Of a stretch of 5,553 bases of DNA, positions 1 through 5,553 are shown piece by piece. How positions within the stretch are numbered: the first letter of the stretch is position 1; every line of letters begins with the position of its first letter. Where the stretch lies: NCBI GenBank assembly GCA_017996675.1, contig JAGOGN010000107.1, positions 1 through 5,553 of the forward strand, written 5' to 3'. The notes beneath the pieces are model-generated. The model was not told the DNA's origin. It saw nothing but the letters and a program-made list of their open reading frames with translations, and ran no database searches. This stretch comes from Lachnospiraceae bacterium (GTDB lineage: Bacteria; Bacillota_A; Clostridia; Lachnospirales; Lachnospiraceae). The translations under genes and the position numbers were made by a program.

Positions 1-2246
1 GGTGGAACATCCATTGCTGTTCTTGTATTTCGAATCTGTCTAACAGCTTCTTTTACAATTTCCAGCCATTCCTCTTCCTGATTAAACTCATACTCTGCCT
101 GACTCGTTGGCCATTGCTCTAGCATAATAGAAACACGATCTTCCCATAAAGTACAGAATATTTCTTCCGTGATGAATGGCATATATGGATGAAGAAGCTT
201 TAATCCAATAGTCAGCACTTCTCGTAAAGTCCATAAAGTTGCATTCGCAGCTTGTGGATCTTCCTCTTTTTTCCACAAACATGGTTTACACATTTCAATG
301 TACCAGTCACAGAATTCGTCCCAAATAAAGTCATATACTTTTCCAACAGCAATACCAAGCTCATATTTTTCCATATTATCGGTTACTTCCATAACCAAAC
401 GATTTACTTTACAAAGAATCGCACGATTCAAAGGACTTAATTGATTCATATCTGGCTTTTGAACTGCGTTGTCACCCAGATTCATCATAATAAACCTTGA
501 TGCGTTCCAGATTTTATTTGCAAAGTTTCTACTTGCCTCAACACGCTCTTCATAAAATCGCATATCATTTCCAGGTGCATTTCCTGTCATCAACGTCAGT
601 CTCAGTGCATCTGCTCCGTACTGGTCAATTACTTCTAAAGGATCAATTCCATTTCCCAGTGATTTACTCATCTTTCTTCCCTGAGAATCTCGAACCAGCC
701 CATGGATCAAAACAGTATGGAACGGGGACTGTCCGGTGTGTTCATAGCCTGAAAATACCATTCTAACAACCCAGAAAAAGATAATATCATATCCCGTTAC
801 CAATACACTGGTCGGATAAAAGAAATCAAGATCATCGGTCTTATCTGGCCAGCCGAGTGTAGAAAACGGCCAAAGAGCAGATGAGAACCAGGTGTCCAAA
901 GTATCTTCATCCTGTACAAAATGCTCACATCCACATTTTGGGCAGCGATCAGGCATATCCCTTGCAACTACAACTTCGTGACATTCCTGACAGTAATAGG
1001 CTGGAATGCGATGTCCCCACCATAGCTGTCTGCTAATACACCAGTCGCGAATTCCATCCAACCAATGGGTGTAGGTTTTATCAAAATGTTCTGGAACAAA
1101 TTTCAAATCTCCGTTTTCAATTGCAGCCTTTGCAGGCTTTGCTAATTCTTCCATCTTTACGAACCATTGTGGCTTTGCCATTGGTTCAATGGTAGTTTTA
1201 CAACGGTCATGGGTTCCAACATTGTGTGAATGATCTTCGATTTTAACAAGAAATCCTTCTGCCTCTAAATCCGAGACAATTTGCTTTCTTGCTTCATAAC
1301 GATCCATTCCTGCATACTTTCCACACAGTTCATTCATCGTGGCATCATCATTCATCACATTAATAATCGGTAGATTATGTCTCTTTCCTACTTCAAAGTC
1401 ATTTGGGTCATGTGCTGGTGTTATTTTAACAACGCCTGTACCAAATTCCTTATCTACATAAGCATCAGCAACAATTGGAATTTCTTTATTAACCAAAGGC
1501 AGGATAACGCTCTTTCCAACTAATTTCTGGAAACGCTCGTCTTCAGGGTGAACCGCAACCGCAGTATCTCCTAACATGGTTTCTGGTCTGGTTGTTGCAA
1601 TTTCAACAAACTCATTACTACCAGCGATTGGATAACGAATGTGCCAGAAATGCCCAGCTTGTTCCTCATGCTCTACCTCTGCATCCGAAATAGAAGTCTG
1701 GCAAACAGGACACCAGTTGATGATTCGGTTTCCTTTATAGATCATACCTTTTTCATATAATTTGATAAAAACTTCCGTTACTGCCTTCGAGCATCCTTCA
1801 TCCATGGTAAAACGTTCTCTGTCCCAGTCAGCGGCCGTTCCGATTTTCTTAAGCTGTTGTACAATTTTTCCGCCGTACTCTTCTTTCCACTCCCATGCAC
1901 GTTCAAGAAATTTTTCTCTGCCCAGATCTTCCTTGTTGATTCCTGATTCTTTTAATTTCTCAATAATCTTAACTTCCGTAGCAATGCTGGCATGGTCAGT
2001 TCCTGGCTGCCATAAAGTCGCAAAGCCCTGCATTTTTTTGAAACGAATCAGAATATCCTGCATGGTATTATCGAAAGCATGTCCCATATGAAGTTGTCCT
2101 GTAATATTAGGTGGTGGCATCACAATCGTAAAAGGTTTCTTTGATCGATCCACCTCTCCTTTAAAATATTTACCATCTTCCCATTTTTTATATAATCGCT
2201 CTTCTAATCCCTTTGGATCATATGTTTTGTCCAATTCCTTCTTCAT
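1..2246 (-). CDS. valS: Valyl-tRNA synthetase (ValRS), C-terminus cut by the window edge
   Basis: Cytoplasmic class I aminoacyl-tRNA synthetase that charges tRNA-Val with valine using ATP and hydrolyses mischarged Thr-tRNA-Val. About 748 codons are visible. Residues 44-57 carry the class I HIGH-type signature ([14 protein letters not shown]), and KMSKS lies at about 525-529. The CP1 editing domain shows [11 protein letters not shown] near 216-226 and [10 protein letters not shown] near 272-282. Cys motifs of zinc-knuckle type (WCPVC near 177; YCQEC and CPKCGC near 418-445) and [10 protein letters not shown] near 452 are typical of ValRS rather than IleRS or LeuRS. The anticodon-binding domain begins near residue 600. 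Family members are usually about 880 residues, so roughly 130 are missing, including the C-terminal coiled-coil tRNA-binding arm. The start [11 protein letters not shown] gives the usual N-terminus. Its Shine-Dalgarno is only moderate (AAGGATGG, upstream of position 2246). The gene is expressed through the T-box leader described separately. The frame is intact throughout, with no frameshift. Confidence 0.97.
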   Translation of the reverse strand, partial: MKKELDKTYDPKGLEERLYKKWEDGKYFKGEVDRSKKPFTIVMPPPNITGQLHMGHAFDNTMQDILIRFKKMQGFATLWQPGTDHASIATEVKIIEKLKESGINKEDLGREKFLERAWEWKEEYGGKIVQQLKKIGTAADWDRERFTMDEGCSKAVTEVFIKLYEKGMIYKGNRIINWCPVCQTSISDAEVEHEEQAGHFWHIRYPIAGSNEFVEIATTRPETMLGDTAVAVHPEDERFQKLVGKSVILPLVNKEIPIVADAYVDKEFGTGVVKITPAHDPNDFEVGKRHNLPIINVMNDDATMNELCGKYAGMDRYEARKQIVSDLEAEGFLVKIEDHSHNVGTHDRCKTTIEPMAKPQWFVKMEELAKPAKAAIENGDLKFVPEHFDKTYTHWLDGIRDWCISRQLWWGHRIPAYYCQECHEVVVARDMPDRCPKCGCEHFVQDEDTLDTWFSSALWPFSTLGWPDKTDDLDFFYPTSVLVTGYDIIFFWVVRMVFSGYEHTGQSPFHTVLIHGLVRDSQGRKMSKSLGNGIDPLEVIDQYGADALRLTLMTGNAPGNDMRFYEERVEASRNFANKIWNASRFIMMNLGDNAVQKPDMNQLSPLNRAILCKVNRLVMEVTDNMEKYELGIAVGKVYDFIWDEFCDWYIEMCKPCLWKKEEDPQAANATLWTLREVLTIGLKLLHPYMPFITEEIFCTLWEDRVSIMLEQWPTSQAEYEFNQEEEWLEIVKEAVRQIRNTRTAMDVP

Positions 2247-2282
2247 ACTTAATTTCCATCCTTTCTTCCTTAAAAATCTAAT

Positions 2283-2310
2283 AAAAAAAGCCCTTTGCAA
2301 TGCAAAGGAC
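2283..2310 (-). terminator. Intrinsic terminator of the valS T-box
   Basis: On the minus strand a stem of about 9-10 bp (arms around CCUUUGC and GCAAAGG, tiny AUU loop) is followed directly by a run of seven U. The 5' arm contains the CCUU that the T-box AAGG would capture in the antiterminator, so terminator and antiterminator are mutually exclusive. It lies about 37 bases before the valS start codon. Confidence 0.93.
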
Positions 2311-2527
2311 GATTCACTCGCGGTACCACCTTAGTTTGTGTAATTTCTACACACTCTTTGTATTCTATAACGGGAATCCCCGGATATTCTTACACAATTG
2401 TCTCTTCAGAATATCGATTCAAAAGCTACTTTCACTACTCGTAACACTTAATCATCTCACAGCCAAGGATGATATTCTCTGAAAGGTACTTACAGTTACT
2501 CCTCTTTCTCACTATCTTTATCTATAT
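2283..2527 (-). promoter_or_regulatory. T-box riboswitch leader of valS
   Basis: The minus-strand leader has T-box architecture. Stem I carries the loop-E strand AGUA (2497-2500), and an ACUG/UAGU helix (2493-2496 with 2434-2437) leads into GAA (2431-2433). One base later comes GUA (2427-2429) followed by a purine, which is the best candidate for a valine specifier codon. The upper part of stem I closes with AUCAU/AUGAU. A CGGG/CCCG hairpin lies in the stem II area. Stem III is a perfect 6-bp hairpin (2337-2353). The conserved T-box AAGGUGGUACCGCG is at 2319-2332. Its UGGU bulge would pair with ACCA, the acceptor end expected for tRNA-Val with discriminator A. AAGG can pair with CCUU in the terminator 5' arm to form the antiterminator. 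Known mechanism: uncharged tRNA stabilises antitermination, so valS transcription rises when valine is short. T-box identity is secure; the specifier position is inferred. Confidence 0.95.
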
Positions 2528-2533
2528 ATTTCT

Positions 2534-2562
2534 ATAATATGGAAAAAACTTCCGCTTGTCAA
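2534..2562 (-). promoter_or_regulatory. Sigma-A-type promoter of valS
   Basis: On the minus strand a perfect -35 TTGACA (2557-2562) and a -10 TATTAT (2534-2539) are separated by exactly 17 bases. This predicts transcription starting near 2527, just ahead of T-box stem I and about 280 bases before the valS start codon. That leader length is typical for a T-box gene. No separate operator is evident, so regulation is probably mainly by the T-box. Confidence 0.88.
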
Positions 2563-2603
2563 GAGCGAACTCCATTTCTTTGCTAGGATATTTTTTACCT
2601 TTA

Positions 2604-2612
2604 TGTTATACT
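2604..2612 (+). promoter_or_regulatory. Possible extended -10 promoter of the LysR gene
   Basis: TG at 2604-2605, one base, then TATACT (2607-2612) fits an extended -10 element. No convincing -35 lies at the proper distance. The predicted start near 2619 would fall inside or just at the ribosome binding site (2618-2624), leaving a leader of only about 14 bases, which is awkward. The true promoter could be further upstream, overlapping the valS promoter. Tentative. Confidence 0.3.
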
Positions 2613-2617
2613 TTTTT

Positions 2618-2624
2618 AAGGAGG
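2618..2624 (+). promoter_or_regulatory. Ribosome binding site that fixes the LysR start
   Basis: A full AAGGAGG lies 8 bases before the ATG at 2633. An in-frame ATG exists further upstream at 2603, but it lies upstream of this site, has no Shine-Dalgarno of its own, and would add ten residues (MLYFFKEDLP) not expected in front of a LysR helix-turn-helix domain. The start at 2633 is therefore preferred. Confidence 0.9.
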
Positions 2625-2632
2625 ATTTACCT

Positions 2633-3517
2633 ATGACAATTAGACATTTTCGCATTTTTATAGCAGTTTACTCGGAAAAAAGTATGACTGGTGCAGCAAA
2701 AAAATTATATATGACTCAACCTTCCGTCAGTCAGGCAATCAAAGAATTGGAGACTCATTACCGTACCGTGCTATTCGAACGTTTTCCAAAAGAACTATTG
2801 CCCACGCGAGCTGGTGAAAAGCTTTACTTATATGCCAATACCATTTTATCGAAATGCGCCGAACTTGAAGACGATATGAAAGAAGGAAGTGCTCAGCATA
2901 TTTTACGTATTGGAGCAAATGATACCATTGGTTCCTCCATTCTTCATGAATATCTGAAAAGTTTTCATACACGTTATCCCAATGAAGAGGTTCAAGTCGT
3001 CATTAACAAAAGCTCACTTTTATGTGATATGGTGCATACCAACGAACTGGATTTGTTACTGACAGACGAATTTCGTTCCACCCCAGACCTGACTTTTTTC
3101 TCTGTTTGCGAAGAGCAGTTTGTAGCAGTTGCTGCTGCTAATCATCCACTTTCAAAAAAAGCCATCGTCTCCTTAGAAGATCTCAATAACAGCAAACTTC
3201 TTCTACGAGAAAAAGGAGCAGAAATACGTGATTACTTTGATTCCTTAATGAATGAGAACGGTTTTCATGCAGACGCATACTGGGAAAGCATCAGTTTTGA
3301 TATTCTCTTATCCACAGTGAAGCACGGCGAAGGAATCGCCCTTCTGCCAAAGCAATATGTCTCTAGCGACCAAATATCCAATTACATTTCCATTCTCAAT
3401 GTACCGGATTTTCAATATAAACAAAATCTAATTTTGGCTTACAAAAAGAATAAATATATTACACCTCAAATGAGTGATTTTATTTCCATTTGCAAAACCT
3501 ATACTGACATGCTATAA
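2633..3517 (+). CDS. LysR-family transcriptional regulator
   Basis: Cytoplasmic DNA-binding regulator of 294 residues, the normal size for the family. Residues 1-60 form the winged helix-turn-helix: MTIRHFRIFIAVYSEKS, then GAAKKLYMTQPSVSQAIKEL at 20-39, which is the classic LysR recognition helix pattern (A-x2-L-x2-T/S-Q-P-S/A-V/L-S). A linker helix follows to about residue 90. The effector-binding periplasmic-binding-protein-like domain covers about 91-290, with landmarks such as ILRIGANDTIGS at its start, ELDLLLTDEF in the middle and GEGIALLPKQYV near the end. The effector cannot be read from the sequence. It is transcribed divergently from valS and lies 47 bases before panD on the same strand. 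LysR proteins often regulate adjacent genes and themselves, so panD is the first candidate target; this is inference. The opening bases lie close to the valS promoter, so some cross-talk with valS is possible. Confidence 0.95.
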   Translation: MTIRHFRIFIAVYSEKSMTGAAKKLYMTQPSVSQAIKELETHYRTVLFERFPKELLPTRAGEKLYLYANTILSKCAELEDDMKEGSAQHILRIGANDTIGSSILHEYLKSFHTRYPNEEVQVVINKSSLLCDMVHTNELDLLLTDEFRSTPDLTFFSVCEEQFVAVAAANHPLSKKAIVSLEDLNNSKLLLREKGAEIRDYFDSLMNENGFHADAYWESISFDILLSTVKHGEGIALLPKQYVSSDQISNYISILNVPDFQYKQNLILAYKKNKYITPQMSDFISICKTYTDML

Positions 3518-3518
3518 T
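3490..3518 (+). promoter_or_regulatory. Promoter of panD inside the end of the LysR gene
   Basis: A -35-like TTGCAA (3490-3495) and a perfect -10 TATAAT (3513-3518) are separated by 17 bases, and TG at 3510-3511 makes an extended -10. The -10 overlaps the LysR stop codon (TAA, 3515-3517). Predicted transcription starts near 3525, giving a leader of about 40 bases before the panD ATG. Three independent features agree (consensus -10, correct spacing, TG extension), but AT-rich sequence yields chance TATAAT matches, so it is unproven. Confidence 0.62.
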
Positions 3519-3564
3519 ATAGCGGTTAAAATTATTTACACAGTTTCACACAAGGAGGAACACC

Positions 3565-3966
3565 ATGGAAATAACCATGTTGACTGGAAAGATTCATCGT
3601 GCAGTGGTAACACAGGCAGAACTTCATTATGTTGGAAGTATTACCATTGATGCTGATTTGATGGATGCTGCTGGTATGCTGGAATATCAATATGTTCAAA
3701 TTGCCGATATTGAAAATGGAAATCGGTTGGAAACTTATATAATCGAAGGAGAACGAGGATCCGGTATGATTTGTTTAAACGGAGCAGCAGCTCGTCTTGT
3801 TACACCTGGCGATCATGTAATTATAATGGCTTATGGATCAATGACTCCTGATGAGGCAGCTTCCCACAAGCCTAAAGTAGTTTTTGTTGATGAACAGAAC
3901 AAGCCAACCGCCATCACTCATTACGAGAAACATGGCGTATTAGGAAATACATTAGGTACAAATTAA
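3565..3966 (+). CDS. panD: Aspartate 1-decarboxylase proenzyme
   Basis: Cytoplasmic pyruvoyl enzyme that decarboxylates L-aspartate to beta-alanine for pantothenate and CoA synthesis. The protein has 133 residues (the E. coli enzyme has 126) and can be numbered directly against E. coli PanD. The self-cleavage site Gly24-Ser25 ([10 protein letters not shown]) is intact; Ser25 becomes the pyruvoyl group. Lys9, His11, Arg54, Thr57, Tyr58 and the NGAAA loop with Asn72 are all present, and [11 protein letters not shown] matches the conserved core. The chain is therefore expected to be cleaved into a small beta and a larger alpha subunit and to assemble as a tetramer. The start ATG has a strong AAGGAGG (3552-3558) 6 bases upstream. 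The next ATG, at residue 5, is too close to matter. No panB or panC lies next to it in this window, so it is separated from the other pantothenate genes here. A strong terminator follows directly. Confidence 0.96.
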   Translation: MEITMLTGKIHRAVVTQAELHYVGSITIDADLMDAAGMLEYQYVQIADIENGNRLETYIIEGERGSGMICLNGAAARLVTPGDHVIIMAYGSMTPDEAASHKPKVVFVDEQNKPTAITHYEKHGVLGNTLGTN

Positions 3967-3972
3967 GAAAAG

Positions 3973-4006
3973 GACCGCTCTTATAAATAAGAGCGGTCTA
4001 TTTTTA
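3973..4006. terminator. Shared bidirectional terminator between panD and the cation transporter gene
   Basis: An 11-bp perfect inverted repeat (GACCGCTCTTA at 3973-3983, TAAGAGCGGTC at 3988-3998) with a four-base loop is followed on the plus strand by TATTTTTAT and on the minus strand by CCTTTTCTTAA. It can thus stop the panD transcript, 7 bases after its stop codon, and the converging transporter transcript. The right arm and part of the loop encode the last residues and stop codon region of the transporter. Confidence 0.93.
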
Positions 4007-5147
4007 TCACTGGAACTAATTTTGAATTGCGATTTTTTATTGCAGCAGCCAAACTCTCTTTGAGTAGGTTTTCCTCTTCTGGAGCATCTCTTGGAATCAA
4101 AACATCAAAAATGATATTGGTATGAGTCGGACCCTCAACCATTCTAAAATCATGAATGGTATATTCCTGATTCCACTCTAAAATAATCGCTTCAATAAAA
4201 CTCTTATACTCCTCTACCTTTTGATCATTTACTACAATTGGATCCATATGAATGGTAGATTCACATCCAAGCTTTTCATTTAATTCCATTTCAATACGAT
4301 CAATTTCATCATGAATAAAGTAAATGTCCTGATCACCTGGAACTTCTGCGTGTAAGGAAATCATACACCTTCCCGGTCCATAATCATGAACAATCAAGTC
4401 ATGCACTCCCTCCACCAACGGATGTTTTAAAACGATTTTGTAGATCTCATCCACAAATTCCTGTTCCGGTGGCATCCCTAAGAGCGGTTGTAACGTGTCC
4501 TTCGCCGCCCCAAATGCAGCATATAAAACAGCTCCTGCCACTAAAAGACCACACCATCCATCTATTTTCCACGGGGTAACCGACTGCACAATCATCGAAA
4601 TCAATACCACTGTTGTGGCTACGCAGTCACTCAAACTATCCATTCCTGTCGCCCTTAAAACTGCAGAATTAATCTTGTTTCCATATCTGAAATTATAAAG
4701 TGTCATATAAGTTTTAATCAGAATTGATAAAATTAAAATTGTATAAATCAACCAGCTTGTTTCAACCGGCTTTGGATCTTTGATTTTCGCAATCGCATCT
4801 TTTAAAAGTTCAAATCCCATCAAAAAGATAAGCAAAGATACAATCAATCCAGAAACATATTCCATTCTGCCATGCCCATAAGGATGATCGGCGTCTGGCT
4901 TTTTCGTACCCAGTCGAAATCCTAGCAAGGTAATCACCGAAGAGCCTGCATCTGAAAGGTTATTAAATGCATCTGCCGTAATAGCCACTGATTTGCTTAA
5001 CGTTCCAGCAAAAAATTTTCCTATAAATAACAAGATATTAAATCCGATCCCAACCCAGCCACAAATTATACCATATAAGTTACGTAGCTTTGTTTCATCC
5101 ATTTGTCTTTTATTTTTTGTAATTAATTTAATGATTAGTTGGATCAT
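3981..5147 (-). CDS. Cation diffusion facilitator transporter, probably manganese-type, with doubled C-terminal domain
   Basis: Inner-membrane proton-coupled exporter of divalent metal ions, 388 residues. Six hydrophobic segments are visible at about 26-48, 56-80, 98-117, 132-150, 175-190 and 198-215. The transport site is N62-x3-D66 in segment 2 (ADAFNNLSDAGSS) and D170-x3-D174 entering segment 5 (ATGMDSLSD). Zinc/cadmium members usually have His at the position of D170, whereas N/D-x3-D with D-x3-D marks the manganese group. DHPYGHGRMEY (87-97) is the conserved loop after segment 2. The cytoplasmic ferredoxin-like domain lies at about 225-305. A second, similar block follows at 312-386, making the protein longer than the usual 290-300 residues. 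The start at 5147 is backed by GGAG (5156-5159) with 8 bases of spacing; Met16 is an alternative without clear support. It overlaps the upstream GGDEF gene by 20 bases, and its 3' end forms part of a terminator. The metal is inferred, not shown. Confidence 0.93.
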   Translation of the reverse strand: MIQLIIKLITKNKRQMDETKLRNLYGIICGWVGIGFNILLFIGKFFAGTLSKSVAITADAFNNLSDAGSSVITLLGFRLGTKKPDADHPYGHGRMEYVSGLIVSLLIFLMGFELLKDAIAKIKDPKPVETSWLIYTILILSILIKTYMTLYNFRYGNKINSAVLRATGMDSLSDCVATTVVLISMIVQSVTPWKIDGWCGLLVAGAVLYAAFGAAKDTLQPLLGMPPEQEFVDEIYKIVLKHPLVEGVHDLIVHDYGPGRCMISLHAEVPGDQDIYFIHDEIDRIEMELNEKLGCESTIHMDPIVVNDQKVEEYKSFIEAIILEWNQEYTIHDFRMVEGPTHTNIIFDVLIPRDAPEEENLLKESLAAAIKNRNSKLVPVIKIDRSYL

Positions 5148-5553
5148 TTACTCTACTCCGATCATTATTCCAGTCAGTACTTACCTGAAAATCGTTTTTT
5201 GTCGTTTTTTTAATCTGGTACATTAAATTGTCCGCTACCGTCAAAAAGTTCCAAATGTTGAGTTCCTTTTCCACTTTATGAATAAAATAGCCCTGGCTCA
5301 ACGTGATGTACGGTGCAATTGGTGAAGAAGAATTACGAATTTCCATTTCTCTAAGACGGTTCTTTAGCTGCAGTGCCATCTCTTCCATTTCCGCACCCGA
5401 CAGTCCTTGCCCAATAATAACAAACTCATCTCCACCGTAACGAGCGCAAAATAGCCTGTTACCAGCCCATTCCTCAATTGCTTTTCCAATTCGGATCACA
5501 CTCTCATCACCCACTACATGTCCATACGTATCATTTACACATTTGAAAAAATC
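5128..5553 (-). CDS. Diguanylate cyclase GGDEF domain protein, N-terminal part outside the window
   Basis: The visible 141 residues are the C-terminal GGDEF domain, which condenses two GTP to cyclic di-GMP. From the window edge the frame reads DFFKCVNDTYGHVVGDESVI, the conserved N-terminal half of the domain, then ARYGGDEFVIIG with an intact GGDEF active-site loop, and the closing VADNLMYQIKK helix. The open frame continues through the right edge, so an apparent GTG start near 5514 lies inside the domain and is not the true start. The inhibitory I-site RxxD expected five residues before GGDEF is absent (GNRL there), so product inhibition through that site is unlikely. A tail of about 20 polar residues ends in NDPTNH. 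Any sensor or membrane region must lie beyond the window. The gene overlaps the transporter start by 20 bases, suggesting co-transcription. Confidence 0.93.
   Translation of the reverse strand, partial: DFFKCVNDTYGHVVGDESVIRIGKAIEEWAGNRLFCARYGGDEFVIIGQGLSGAEMEEMALQLKNRLREMEIRNSSSPIAPYITLSQGYFIHKVEKELNIWNFLTVADNLMYQIKKTTKNDFQVSTDWNNDRSRVNDPTNH
5156..5159 (-). promoter_or_regulatory. Ribosome binding site of the transporter, within the GGDEF gene
   Basis: GGAG on the minus strand lies 8 bases before the ATG at 5147 and within the final codons of the GGDEF gene. It supports the MIQLIIKLIT start over the internal Met16 and implies that ribosomes finishing the GGDEF gene are close to the transporter start. 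Confidence 0.7.

Noticed and set aside
252..2091. Open frames on the plus strand at 252-440, 497-766 and 1762-2091, and a minus-strand one at 88-282.
   Set aside because: All lie within valS in other frames, lack plausible ribosome binding sites and resemble no known protein; valS motifs run unbroken through the same bases.
2300..2482. Plus-strand open frame of 60 codons.
   Set aside because: It is antisense to the T-box leader, whose RNA structure explains the sequence, and it has no gene-like features.
2603..2632. Longer LysR start at the upstream ATG (2603).
   Set aside because: It lies upstream of the AAGGAGG that serves the ATG at 2633, overlaps the putative -10, and adds residues not expected before the helix-turn-helix.
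2739..2972. Minus-strand open frame of 77 codons inside the LysR gene.
   Set aside because: Shadow of the well-supported LysR frame, with no homology I recognise.
3527..3538. TAAA-N4-TTTA inverted repeat before panD as a LysR operator.
   Set aside because: Short and A/T-only in AT-rich DNA, lies just downstream of the predicted transcription start, and lacks the T-N11-A spacing of LysR sites.
4495..5226. Plus-strand open frames at 4495-4698 and 4993-5226.
   Set aside because: Antisense to the transporter and the GGDEF gene, without ribosome binding sites or recognisable domains.
5128..5514. A short complete GGDEF protein starting at a GTG near 5514.
   Set aside because: The frame stays open to the window edge and the bases before this GTG encode conserved GGDEF residues (FFKCVNDTYGH), so the true start is outside the window.

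Overview
The window reads as chromosomal DNA of an AT-rich, low-GC Firmicute, most likely a Clostridia member of the Lachnospiraceae type. This rests on strong AAGGAGG ribosome binding sites, sigma-A-like promoters, a T-box leader in front of an aminoacyl-tRNA synthetase and A/T-rich codon use. Genus-level placement is a guess from general resemblance only. I see no IS element, CRISPR array, prophage, tRNA or rRNA. The layout looks like ordinary core and metabolic genes rather than an accessory island.

Layout, left to right. (1) 1-2246, minus strand: valyl-tRNA synthetase (valS), whose C-terminal end lies outside the window. (2) 2247-2632: regulatory intergenic region. It holds, on the minus strand, a near-consensus promoter and a T-box riboswitch with its terminator hairpin, all serving valS, and on the plus strand the start region of the next gene. 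(3) 2633-3517, plus strand: a LysR-family transcription regulator. (4) 3565-3966, plus strand: aspartate 1-decarboxylase (panD), which makes beta-alanine for pantothenate and CoA. It appears to have its own extended -10 promoter lying across the stop codon of the LysR gene. (5) 3973-4006: a hairpin terminator that serves both converging transcripts and contains the last codons of the gene arriving from the right. (6) 3981-5147, minus strand: a cation diffusion facilitator with the N-x3-D / D-x3-D site expected of manganese-type members and a doubled cytoplasmic C-terminal domain. (7) 5128-5553, minus strand: the C-terminal part of a GGDEF diguanylate cyclase, which overlaps the transporter start by 20 bases and runs off the right edge.

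How the genes relate: valS responds to uncharged valine tRNA through the T-box. The LysR regulator and panD form a co-directional pair, so control of beta-alanine supply by the regulator is a reasonable but unproven inference. The GGDEF gene and the transporter look co-transcribed and translationally coupled. The most useful second-look items are the T-box specifier, the panD promoter inside the LysR gene, the terminator built from coding sequence, and the GGDEF/transporter overlap. Nothing here requires a wholly new system.
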